A stretch of 64,000 nt of DNA from assembly GCF_003568665.1 (NCBI RefSeq), contig NZ_QXMH01000001.1, positions 1,612,001 through 1,676,000 on the forward strand, written 5' to 3'. Below, piece after piece: positions 35,410-42,894 of the stretch; the first letter of the stretch is position 1; each line of letters starts with the position of its first letter. Source of the DNA: Chitinophaga alhagiae. GTDB taxonomy: Bacteria; Bacteroidota; Bacteroidia; Chitinophagales; Chitinophagaceae. The position numbers and the translations under genes are program-made. Below the pieces are notes generated by a model that worked only from the letters and a program-made list of their open reading frames with translations, was not told the origin of the DNA and ran no database searches.

Positions 35410-35772
35410 ATGATGACAACGATAGCAACGAAGAAAAAAGCAGGAGGCCGTCCAGTGGCGGCGAAGAAGAAAGCAACAATTGTCCGGGTGCGCTTCGACA
35501 AGGAGCAGTATTTTATCCTCCGGCATAAAGCCCAGAAGGCCGGATTAAACTTCTCCGCTTATCTCCGCCAGGCTGCGGAAGTAACTGTAATCAAAGCCCA
35601 GCTTACCACGGAAGAGCGGGATTTCATCCGAAAGCTTGTAGGAATGGCCAACAACTTGAATCAGTTGGTAAAGGAATTCAAACAAGCCGGCATCTTAAAA
35701 ACTGCCGCCCATGTTGAAGGGCTAAGGGACAAAGTGGATCAGCTATTAAAACTATTGAGAAGTGATAAGTAA
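35410..35772 (+). CDS. MobC-like relaxosome accessory protein
   Basis: A 120-residue basic protein. A ribbon-helix-helix-like start (KKATIVRVRFDKEQYFILRHKAQKAGLNFSAYLRQAAEVTVI) is followed by the MobC signature LTTEERDFIRKLVGMANNLNQLVKEFKQAG. It helps the relaxase to open oriT. The stop overlaps the relaxase GTG start by 11 bases. A second ATG one codon further (35413) is equally possible. Confidence 0.88.
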   Translation: MMTTIATKKKAGGRPVAAKKKATIVRVRFDKEQYFILRHKAQKAGLNFSAYLRQAAEVTVIKAQLTTEERDFIRKLVGMANNLNQLVKEFKQAGILKTAAHVEGLRDKVDQLLKLLRSDK

Positions 35773-36724
35773 GGTTTTCGATGGACATAGCTTTTACCAT
35801 GCCTGCCGGTATATGTGTAACAAACAAGGCGCAGAAGTGCTGGCGACGGAGGGAGTGCGCGGGTATGACTACAAGCTGATGGCGGAAGATTTCATCGGCC
35901 AGGCCGCCCAACGACCTACTAAAAAGCAGGCTTGTTTCCACGCGGTACTGAGCTTTCATCCCCATGAAAAGCCGGAGGATTCCAGGATCGTTGCCATCGC
36001 AAGGGCGTACCTGCAGGAAATTGGCATCTCCAATACCCAGTTTGCCATTACCAAACATACCGACAAAGCGCACCTGCATGTGCATCTCATCGCTAATATG
36101 GTGAACAACGACGCCCGGAGTATCAAAGACAATCATATCGGGTTGAGAGGAAAAAAAGCCGCCCAACAGCTTACCCTGAAACACGGGCTCATCGTAGCCG
36201 AAAGGAAAAACCTGGACCTCACTCACCAGGAAGCGCTCGACCAGTCCGAAGCCAACCGTTACAAAATCTATACGGCTATCATGGAAAGCCTCACGAAATG
36301 CCGGAACCTGGAAGAGCTGGAAGCCCGCCTCAAAACTTATGGCATTGAGGTACTGTACAAGTTTAAAGGACAGACCCAGGAGCGGCAAGGCATCAGTTTT
36401 CGCCTGGAGAAGGATGTTTTCAAGGGCAGCAAAGTAGACCGGAACTTCTCATTGGGCAACCTTGAAAAGACGCTTTCACAGGGTCAGCGGCAAAATCCAA
36501 TCCAGGCTATGGGAGCGACGAATCCAATACCGTTATCCGGGCCTGGCGTTTCTAATACTTCCAATCCGGCTATTCAACTGGCCCAGGAACTTGAGAATAT
36601 AATGCTGCAATCAACCGGTAGCCTGCTATCGGATCTTATGAAGCCGGAGTATGTACCGCAGGGTGTTAACCCCGACTTGTTGCGCGAAGCTCGTAAAAAG
36701 AAGAAGCGTAAAAGACTGCGCTAG
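35762..36724 (+). CDS. Relaxase / mobilisation nuclease
   Basis: DNA-nicking relaxase of 320 residues, starting at GTG 35762 inside the end of mobC. The HUH motif is clear: ITKHTDKAHLHVHLIANMV (His99, His104, His106, His108). A tyrosine near the N-terminus (Tyr12 or Tyr17, in HSFYHACRYMCNKQ) could be the nucleophile. The C-terminal third is low-complexity with a basic tail (ARKKKKRKRLR). It would act at the inverted repeat 35313-35349. Shorter than many relaxases, as usual for small Bacteroidota mobilisable elements. Confidence 0.9.
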   Translation: MISKVFDGHSFYHACRYMCNKQGAEVLATEGVRGYDYKLMAEDFIGQAAQRPTKKQACFHAVLSFHPHEKPEDSRIVAIARAYLQEIGISNTQFAITKHTDKAHLHVHLIANMVNNDARSIKDNHIGLRGKKAAQQLTLKHGLIVAERKNLDLTHQEALDQSEANRYKIYTAIMESLTKCRNLEELEARLKTYGIEVLYKFKGQTQERQGISFRLEKDVFKGSKVDRNFSLGNLEKTLSQGQRQNPIQAMGATNPIPLSGPGVSNTSNPAIQLAQELENIMLQSTGSLLSDLMKPEYVPQGVNPDLLREARKKKKRKRLR

Positions 36725-36742
36725 ATCAGAACAGTATTTTAA

Positions 36743-37357
36743 ATGCCAAAAATTCAAACCATGAATGAGCATCTTTTGACCACCCTGACCGAGATCAGTG
36801 AAGGTCACACGAATAAATTAGAACAACACGACCAACAAATCAGCGCCTTGCAGGAAACTATGAGCCAGTTATCAGCATTGAAAGGCGCGCTCAATCACCT
36901 CACCCAAGCCGGCGGTCCCATTAATCAATTATTAATCCATCTACCCGAGCAGTCAAATCTGCACCAGCGCCTGGACCAGACATTGCGGGACACAATCACT
37001 GCCCTTTCACGGCCGCAGGTGCAAAATCACCATCATCATTTCCCCAAGGTTGCCTGGGCGACCGTAGGCTTATTCCTCATGTTATGCCTTGTAAGCACCG
37101 GGTGGTATCTCTCTGCTTCCTGGCTAAACGACTTCCGTGACAATGATATTAAATACCGCTATTTGCAACTTATCGACAACAAGCAGGTGGTCCACCTGCT
37201 GCATTTCACAGATAGTTTGCAAAGAGCGCAGCCTGACTATTTCCGGGACAGCGTGCTTTCTAAGGAAGCGGAAAAGCACCGCCGCCTGGAAATGCTCGAT
37301 GAAGCGAACCGCAAAGAAGCGGAGGCCGAGCAGCTTCGCCAGAGGGCTAAAAAGTAG
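36743..37357 (+). CDS. Coiled-coil membrane protein of the mobilisation module
   Basis: A 204-residue protein with a heptad-rich N-terminal half (HLLTTLTEISEGHTNKLEQHDQQISALQETMSQLSALKGALNHL), a histidine run (QNHHHHFPK) before a single membrane helix (VAWATVGLFLMLCLVSTGWYLSA, about 105-127) and a charged C-terminal helix (KEAEKHRRLEMLDEANRKEAEAEQLRQRAKK). Similar coiled-coil/TM proteins follow relaxase genes in Bacteroidota elements. Function unknown; it might link the relaxosome to the membrane. Convergent with the Cas12f-like gene. Confidence 0.7.
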   Translation: MPKIQTMNEHLLTTLTEISEGHTNKLEQHDQQISALQETMSQLSALKGALNHLTQAGGPINQLLIHLPEQSNLHQRLDQTLRDTITALSRPQVQNHHHHFPKVAWATVGLFLMLCLVSTGWYLSASWLNDFRDNDIKYRYLQLIDNKQVVHLLHFTDSLQRAQPDYFRDSVLSKEAEKHRRLEMLDEANRKEAEAEQLRQRAKK

Positions 37358-37369
37358 TAATTGCCTACT
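37349..37369 (-). terminator. Small terminator-like hairpin after the candidate guide
   Basis: On the minus strand AGTAG pairs with CTACT (37365-37369 and 37353-37357) with a 7-base loop, followed by TTTTT (37349-37353). The stem is only 5 bp, so it is weak. It would end a transcript running out of the Cas12f-like gene about 130 bases past its stop codon, and overlaps the end of the convergent gene. Confidence 0.35.
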
Positions 37370-37482
37370 CTAAACAAGAGAACCCACGCGTTGTATGCAT
37401 TATTATTAAAATGCTCCGTGAGTGCATCGAGGCCTCACGCTACGGGTGTACAAGCACCCTCGTAATAATATTTCGCCGGGCA
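37370..37482 (-). ncRNA. Candidate guide RNA (scaffold plus 20-nt guide) downstream of the Cas12f-like gene
   Basis: The non-coding 3' flank of the Cas12f-like gene folds as a three-way junction: closing stem TATTATTA/TAATAATA (37463-37470 with 37401-37408), hairpin GGGTG/CACCC (37444-37459) and hairpin CGTGAG/CTCACG (37417-37439). It is followed by AATGCATACAAC, similar to the end of Cas12f crRNA repeats (AAUGCAAC), then 20 bases (37370-37389) and the small terminator-like hairpin. In TnpB and Cas12f systems the guide lies 3' of the scaffold, which fits. The guide candidate reads GCGTGGGTTCTCTTGTTTAG; I see no convincing match elsewhere in the window. Boundaries and guide are inference. Confidence 0.42.
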
Positions 37483-38580
37483 CTATTCTACAACCAGGGC
37501 AATGCCCGCTTTGTTGGCTTTGTAGGCAATTTTGTCCTTCAGGCTGTAATAACTCCAGTTGCGCAGCAAAAATTCTTCCTCCTTTGCGGCGGCTTCCTTC
37601 CCTTGCTGACCGGTAAGCAGTAGGGTGGCAACCCGGTGCTTCAGGCATAGGTTGATCAACCGGCGACTGTAAACGTGCAGTTTATAGTTCACATACCGCT
37701 TTTCCGCGCCCCGGTAATGCTCCAGATTTTGCAGTTTCCGGGTTAAGCCGTTCTTTGACCGGTTATAGGTGGCGGATTGCTGGCAGCGATGAAGCGCTTT
37801 TTGAATGGCCAGCCGCCGGTACAGGAAATCTTCTTTGGTGCCGATGGAATAGCTATGCCGCCCGATTTTTACCCGGATCGGAATTTCCATCGATAGGGTG
37901 GCTTCGGCCACTACTTCCGGATGAAGGGCATGATCCTCTTTTGAAACCTCGAACGTCGCCAGCAGGAAGAACTTGTGCTCTTCCACCTGGATGGAGCTGG
38001 TGCACAGTTTATACTCTCCTCTGAGGGCGGCTTCCCAGATCGCCCGCTTGTCACCGCCCTTTTTTCCAAAATACAGGCGGAAGGTGTGGCCAAATATCTG
38101 GCAGGTATAAAACCGACCGCCGTCTTCCTGTTTTATCTGGCGGAGGTCAGTAGGGGCGATTGGCATCGGAATATCCCGTCGGAAACTCCTGAGTGACCGC
38201 TCCCCTTTCCAAAGCCTGTCCCTTTCCTTGCTGAAGCTAAACACCAGTATTTTATTCAGGCACCCCAGGATGCTCATGGGCATTTGTCCTTTGAAATACC
38301 GGCTGAGCAACTGGTAGGTAGTTCCGATCTGCGACATCGTGAGAATGCCGTCCTTATCTTTCTTTATGTCCGCCAGTCTTACCCGTACTTCATCCGTGAA
38401 ATAGAATAAGTCCTTGACCTGTTCCTGGATGAACTGGTGGGTGTAGATGAAATTGGCGGCCCGGTGGACCATTCGCTGCCATCGCCAGAAAGTTTCCCGC
38501 GTTTGGCGCTTCACTGCGGGATCTTCCGAATGGATCAATAGTTGGATTTTCCGGGTCAGCACTACCTTGTTTTCCTTCAT
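37483..38580 (-). CDS. Cas12f/TnpB-like protein, predicted nuclease-dead
   Basis: A 365-residue protein from the ATG at 38580, which overlaps the sigma gene stop (ATGA). The N-terminal helical part (WRWQRMVHRAANFIYTHQF...) and a beta-rich wedge-like part lead to a RuvC-like C-terminus. TnpB/Cas12-like features: KGERSLRSFRRDIPMPI, YKLCTSSIQVEEHKFFLLATFEV, YVNYKLHVYSRRLINLCLKHRVATLLL and NWSYYSLKDKIAYKANKAGI (341-360, matching the TnpB block W-x-F-x-x-L-x-x-x-x-x-Y-K-A). Catalytic residues are missing: VVAEATLSM (223-231) where RuvC-I GxDxG is expected, TLLLTGQQG (319-327) where RuvC-II has E; the protein ends at GIALVVE, before zinc finger and RuvC-III. It should bind RNA and DNA without cutting. 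Confidence 0.72.
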   Translation of the reverse strand: MKENKVVLTRKIQLLIHSEDPAVKRQTRETFWRWQRMVHRAANFIYTHQFIQEQVKDLFYFTDEVRVRLADIKKDKDGILTMSQIGTTYQLLSRYFKGQMPMSILGCLNKILVFSFSKERDRLWKGERSLRSFRRDIPMPIAPTDLRQIKQEDGGRFYTCQIFGHTFRLYFGKKGGDKRAIWEAALRGEYKLCTSSIQVEEHKFFLLATFEVSKEDHALHPEVVAEATLSMEIPIRVKIGRHSYSIGTKEDFLYRRLAIQKALHRCQQSATYNRSKNGLTRKLQNLEHYRGAEKRYVNYKLHVYSRRLINLCLKHRVATLLLTGQQGKEAAAKEEEFLLRNWSYYSLKDKIAYKANKAGIALVVE

Positions 38581-39380
38581 CGCTTTGCAGGTTTGAGGAT
38601 TTCTTGAGCTGACACGTACTCTTTCAGGGCTTGCCAAAGGGGAATATGTAACTCCTGGGCAATCCTGTCAAAACTGTATTGTCGCTCTAGCCTTAACTGG
38701 CAGACTTTTATTTGGAGATCATTGAGTAGCTTACTCCAATGAGAGGGTGGTGAACTGCCAGAGGCGATCTGGTAGGTGGGTTCCGGTAGCTTTATTCGCA
38801 GGATCATTTTTTTTAATGCATTAATACTTTCCTGCACCTCCTGGCTGATTTGTTGGTAAGGTGCGGCAAAGCGGCTGGCAATTTCCTTTAGGCTGAGGCC
38901 ATAGCGGAAGTAAAGCGTCATGATGGTTTGGCGGTTACCCGGCAGGTAGGGAATGGCGTCCTTTACCAGGTTAATTCTTTCCTGCTCCGTATTGGAAAGG
39001 CCTGCAAGATCTTCCTCCTTATCAGGATCGTATGCCGCTGCCTTATGATCCTCAAGGTATTCAGGATGTATAAGTTGACTGTAGAACCGGTTTGCCGGTT
39101 GCCGGAAATAGTCATAACAACCCCATCGGGTACATAACCGGATGAAGCGGAACAGGTGCAACATGCTGGTCATGCACTCCCGGAACTGCCAGGCGCGGAG
39201 AAAGGCTTCCTGGACAATGGTGTGATTGGCGAATTCATCCCCTGTTATGCGATTGGCGTAATATAGAACCGGTTTGTAGAGATGCTCATATATATAGGTG
39301 AAGGCTCCCTCCTGGCCTTTTTGATAAAGGAGGAAGTATGACTCGTTTTCCGGAGTATTCGTGGTTATGTAGTGATTCAT
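38577..39380 (-). CDS. ECF-like sigma factor with C-terminal extension, partner of the Cas12f-like protein
   Basis: A 267-residue sigma-70-family protein. Region 2 covers about 13-95 (YQKGQEGAFTYIYEHLYKPVLYYANRITGDEFANHTIVQEAFLRAWQF ... LFRFIRLCTRWGCYDYFR), region 4 about 135-195 (RINLVKDAIPYLPGNRQTIMTLYFRYGLSLKEIASRFAAPYQQISQEVQESINALKKMI). Beyond region 4 there are about 70 extra residues, ending in a further HTH-like segment (LRLERQYSFDRIAQELHIPLWQALKEYV) not present in ordinary ECF factors. No FecR or other anti-sigma gene is nearby. The ATGA overlap with the Cas12f-like gene implies coupled synthesis and probably a physical complex. The gene is preceded by a highly structured leader. Confidence 0.85.
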   Translation of the reverse strand: MNHYITTNTPENESYFLLYQKGQEGAFTYIYEHLYKPVLYYANRITGDEFANHTIVQEAFLRAWQFRECMTSMLHLFRFIRLCTRWGCYDYFRQPANRFYSQLIHPEYLEDHKAAAYDPDKEEDLAGLSNTEQERINLVKDAIPYLPGNRQTIMTLYFRYGLSLKEIASRFAAPYQQISQEVQESINALKKMILRIKLPEPTYQIASGSSPPSHWSKLLNDLQIKVCQLRLERQYSFDRIAQELHIPLWQALKEYVSAQEILKPAKR

Positions 39381-39409
39381 GGCGTCGGCAGCTTGTCAGT
39401 AAGTAATGT

Positions 39410-39600
39410 AAGCCCGTAAGGACCGGTGCTGCCCAACGCATAAAGAAGACGTGGGTTGGTCCTTACCGCACTGAAGGGCTGCGACACCCTGAATCCGAAT
39501 AAGAACGCCCACGCCTTTGCCTTTAAAGATATAAAGGAAAACGTGAGCGATTTACCCTATTCTCGGATTCTTGAAAGGTCGCAGTTTTCAGTGCGAGAAC
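39410..39600 (-). ncRNA. Large structured RNA immediately upstream of the sigma gene
   Basis: The minus strand forms a compact set of nested helices. CGCACTGAA (39587-39595) pairs with TTCAGTGCG (39467-39475) and CTGCGAC (39578-39584) with GTCGCAG (39479-39485). Inside, GAATCCG/CGGATTC (39564-39570, 39491-39497), CGCTCACG/CGTGGGCG (39542-39549, 39506-39513) and CCTTT/AAAGG (39533-39537, 39520-39524) stack up. Directly adjoining, GTAAGGACC (39458-39466) pairs with GGTCCTTAC (39416-39424), with an inner CCCACG/CGTTGGG stem. The last helix ends 36 bases before the sigma ATG. It may be a scaffold RNA (tracr/guide-like) for the Cas12f-like protein or a cis-acting leader of the operon. A weak promoter-like pair (TATTTG, minus strand at 39606-39611) precedes it. 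Confidence 0.6.
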
Positions 39601-39834
39601 TAAAGCAAATACGCTTAATTATTATATTTTGAAGCAACTATGTGCTGTTGGTAGATGAATGAGTCTTCATAAACAAAAAAATATGGATAATAACGAAGAT
39701 AGTAAATAGTTCCGAATTTCAGAAATATAATATCGTTATTAGGAAATTTAATTCTGTTTTTTAGCTTTTATCTGCTCAGAATGAATTATTTGAGGTTCTT
39801 ATATTGCCTACTTAATGGTGAAATTCGCTATTAT
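39601..39834. other. A+T-rich divergent promoter region
   Basis: It separates the sigma operon (minus) from the restriction system (plus). No gene is seen; the minus strand has TTGC (near 39635) and TATTTG (39606-39611), loosely fitting a Bacteroidota promoter with a rather long 23-base spacer. An in-frame ATG at 39781 could start the next gene 18 codons earlier. Confidence 0.4.
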
Positions 39835-40050
39835 ATGGTTGAAAAACGGACATTGAATAGAATAAAGAGCGTATTAGCCGACAAGGATAAAACGAACTTA
39901 TGGCTTGCTGAGAAATTAGGTAAAAATAAGAGCACCATTTCAAAATGGTGTACTAATGATCAACAACCTACATTGGAGACCTTATTTGATATTGCAGAAG
40001 CATTGGAGGTAAATGTTTGCGAGTTATTAATTAGTAAAAAGAAAATGTAA
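39835..40050 (+). CDS. XRE-type HTH regulator, probable controller of the restriction system
   Basis: A 71-residue HTH protein from the ATG at 39835 (MVEKRTLNRIKSVLADKDKTNLWLAEKLGKNKSTISKWCTNDQQPTLETLFDIAEALEVNVCELLISKKKM). It lies 21 bases upstream of hsdR on the same strand. Small XRE proteins ahead of restriction-modification genes usually act as controller (C) proteins that delay restriction on entering a new host. An in-frame ATG at 39781 would add 18 residues of hydrophobic character that do not fit the family. Confidence 0.82.
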   Translation: MVEKRTLNRIKSVLADKDKTNLWLAEKLGKNKSTISKWCTNDQQPTLETLFDIAEALEVNVCELLISKKKM

Positions 40051-40071
40051 TCGTATTCCCCTTTTTTGTCT

Positions 40072-42894
40072 ATGTCTGAAATATCCACTAACCAAAACCC
40101 GGAACAAATAGCCCGAGACCGAATTGATCGTATGCTTATGGATGCGGGCTGGATCGTTCAGTCTAAGAAACGTATTGATTTTAGTGCGGGTTTAGGAATC
40201 GCAATCAGGGAGTATCAGACAAGTGTTGGCCCAGCGGATTACGTTTTGTTCGTAGGTCAACAACCACTGGGGTTAATTGAGGCCAAAAAAGAAGATGATG
40301 GACACCGATTAACGGTTGTAGAAGATCAATCTGCCGACTATGCAACCGCCCACCTCAAATTTTTCACAAACACAGAGGGGCTGAAATATATCTATGAAAG
40401 CACCGGTGTGCTTACCAGATTTACAGATTATACCGATCCCAAACCGCGTGGCCGCAGTGTATTTTCTTTTCATCGTCCAGAAACGCTGCTGGAATGGTCC
40501 AAAAAAGAAAAAAGTCTCCGGGGCCGTTTTGCAGATTTTCCTAAATTGGATGAAACCGGCCTGCGCCCAGCACAAATTGTTGCCATCAATAACCTAGAAA
40601 AATCTTTTAAAGGAAATCGCCCCCGCGCATTGATCCAGATGGCGACAGGCGCGGGCAAGACATTTACAGCAGCCACTTTCATCTACCGGTTATTGAAATT
40701 TGCCAAAGCTAAACGGATATTGTTTCTTGTAGATACCAAAAACCTTGGCGAACAGGCGGAACAGGAGTTTATGGCCTATCAGCCAAATGATGATAATAGA
40801 AAATTTACCGAGCTGTATAATGTTCAGCGACTCGCGTCAACTTACATTGCAAATGAAAGCCAGGTTTGCATTTCTACCATTCAACGAATGTACTCCATTC
40901 TTAAAGGCGAAGAAATGGATGAGTTTGCTGATGAAACTAATCCCAATGAAAGCGGCTCCTGGCTGCAGCAGCATCTTAATAAAAAGGATCCGTTGCCCGT
41001 TGTGTACAATCCTAAAGTGCCGATTGAACAGTTTGATTTCATTATCATAGATGAATGCCACCGTTCTATTTACAATTTATGGAAGCAGGTACTCGACTAT
41101 TTCGATGCTTTTCTGATTGGGTTGACCGCTACCCCCGACAAACGCACCTTTGGTTTCTTTAATGAAAATGTAGTAAGCCAGTACACTTATGAAGAATCTG
41201 TGATTGACGGTGTAAATGTACCTTATGATGTTTACGAGATTGAAACTCATATCTCTCAAAAAGGAGCTAAAGTGAAAAAAGGGTGGTTTGTAGACCGTCG
41301 GGACAAACTCTCGCGGGCAAAAAGATGGCAACAAGAAGACGAAGACACCGAGTATTACAAAAATGATCTTGATAAGAAAGTTGTTAACCCCAGCCAAATA
41401 CGCACGATCATCAAAGCATATAAAGAGGCGCTGAGAAAAGATATTTTTCCGAAACGTATCGATGAAAATGGGGAATACGAAGTGCCGAAAACACTCATTT
41501 TCGCCAAAACGGACAGTCACGCAGATGACATCATTCAAATTGTTCGGGAGGAATTTGATGAAAGCAACGACTTCTGTAAAAAAGTGACCTATAAGATAGA
41601 AGAGGATCCCAAGTCGGTATTAAACCGCTTCCGCAATGACTATTATCCACGCATAGCCGTTACGGTGGATATGATAGCTACTGGTACTGACGTAAAGCCC
41701 CTGGAGGTGCTTCTATTTATGCGGGATGTAAAAAGCATCAATTACTTTGAGCAGATGAAAGGGCGTGGTACCCGAACTATTCCGCCGGATAAACTCCAAC
41801 TGGTTACTAAGACCGCAGATATCAAAACTCATTTTGTGATTGTAGATGCAGTCGGCGCTATTAAATCAAAGAAAACGGATAGCCGTCCCCTGGAACGTCA
41901 GCCTACAGTAGCTTTAAAAGATCTTTTGCAGGCGGTAACAATGGGGGTAAACGAGGAAGATGTGTTCCTTTCTTTGGCGAACAGGTTGATACGGTTGGAT
42001 AAACAGCTTACCGAAACTGAAGCCGTAAAGCTCCAGGAATACGCCAATGGCAGAACCCTGAAGCAGCTCACAAAAATGCTGATAGATGCCTGGGATCCAG
42101 ATGTGATCGAGACAAGGGCAAAAGCAATTATTGAACAGACTCCGCCGGTAGACCGCAGCCCAGCAATGGAGGAACAGGCAAGGCAGGATGCACAAAAGGT
42201 ATTGGCAAAAGAAGCCTCGCTGCTTTTTAATGGTAGACTGAACGAATACATAGATACGGTACGTCGCCAACACGACCAGATCATTGATCACATTAACTTG
42301 GATACGGTGCTAAAAGCCGAATGGAATAAAACATCCATGGATGCTGCCCAAAATCTAATAACCGATTTTACTGCCTACCTAGAAGCCAATAAAGACGAAA
42401 TAAAGGCGTTAAGTATTTTTTACAACCAGCCTTACAATCGGCGGGAAATAACCTTTAAGATGATCAAAGAAGTGATGGAAAAAATAAAGTTAGAAAAACC
42501 GATGCTTGCCCCAGCCTACGTTTGGGATGCATTTGCTATCATAGAAAAGACCAATGGAGACTGTCCGAAAGATGAGCTAACCGCATTGGTCTCGCTGATA
42601 CGCCGGATTTGTGGCATTGATAAAGAGCTACGGCCTTATGATAAGACTATTGACGACAATTTCAAAAAGTGGATTTTTGCGCAGAATGCCGGTCAGCATA
42701 ACCGTTTTACACAGGAGCAAATGGACTGGCTCCGTATGATCAAAGACCACATCATAAGTTCCTACCATATTGAATTGGATGACCTGGATTATACTCCTTT
42801 TGACGCCCGCGGTGGCCGTGGTAGGATGTATCAATTGTTTGGTAATGAAATGGATCAGATTATTAACGAATTAAACGAAGCGTTGGCAGCATGA
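40072..42894 (+). CDS. hsdR: Type I restriction enzyme, R subunit
   Basis: ATP-dependent translocase/endonuclease subunit of 940 residues. The N-terminal nuclease has a PD-(D/E)xK pattern (GPADYVLFVGQQPLGLIEAKKE). Superfamily 2 motor: Walker A LIQMATGAGKTFTAATFIYRLL, DECH box FIIIDECHRSIYN, motif III LIGLTATP, motif V/VI AVTVDMIATGTDVKPLEVLLFMR...FEQMKGRGTR. The C-terminal helical region binds the methylase core. I start at ATG 40072 rather than the TTG two codons upstream. It overlaps hsdS by 4 bases. Confidence 0.95.
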   Translation: MSEISTNQNPEQIARDRIDRMLMDAGWIVQSKKRIDFSAGLGIAIREYQTSVGPADYVLFVGQQPLGLIEAKKEDDGHRLTVVEDQSADYATAHLKFFTNTEGLKYIYESTGVLTRFTDYTDPKPRGRSVFSFHRPETLLEWSKKEKSLRGRFADFPKLDETGLRPAQIVAINNLEKSFKGNRPRALIQMATGAGKTFTAATFIYRLLKFAKAKRILFLVDTKNLGEQAEQEFMAYQPNDDNRKFTELYNVQRLASTYIANESQVCISTIQRMYSILKGEEMDEFADETNPNESGSWLQQHLNKKDPLPVVYNPKVPIEQFDFIIIDECHRSIYNLWKQVLDYFDAFLIGLTATPDKRTFGFFNENVVSQYTYEESVIDGVNVPYDVYEIETHISQKGAKVKKGWFVDRRDKLSRAKRWQQEDEDTEYYKNDLDKKVVNPSQIRTIIKAYKEALRKDIFPKRIDENGEYEVPKTLIFAKTDSHADDIIQIVREEFDESNDFCKKVTYKIEEDPKSVLNRFRNDYYPRIAVTVDMIATGTDVKPLEVLLFMRDVKSINYFEQMKGRGTRTIPPDKLQLVTKTADIKTHFVIVDAVGAIKSKKTDSRPLERQPTVALKDLLQAVTMGVNEEDVFLSLANRLIRLDKQLTETEAVKLQEYANGRTLKQLTKMLIDAWDPDVIETRAKAIIEQTPPVDRSPAMEEQARQDAQKVLAKEASLLFNGRLNEYIDTVRRQHDQIIDHINLDTVLKAEWNKTSMDAAQNLITDFTAYLEANKDEIKALSIFYNQPYNRREITFKMIKEVMEKIKLEKPMLAPAYVWDAFAIIEKTNGDCPKDELTALVSLIRRICGIDKELRPYDKTIDDNFKKWIFAQNAGQHNRFTQEQMDWLRMIKDHIISSYHIELDDLDYTPFDARGGRGRMYQLFGNEMDQIINELNEALAA

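Noticed and set aside
37483-38580. An active TnpB transposon nuclease or IS200/IS605 element
   Set aside because: The RuvC catalytic residues and zinc finger are missing, no TnpA gene is present, and the gene is translationally coupled to a sigma factor.
39451-39458. CGTGGGTT as a target of the proposed 20-nt guide
   Set aside because: Only 8 bases match and it lies inside a helix of the upstream RNA; likely chance.
37370-39600. A CRISPR array accompanying the Cas12f-like gene
   Set aside because: No repeat-spacer units are present in the flanks or elsewhere in the window; only single structured RNA regions are seen.
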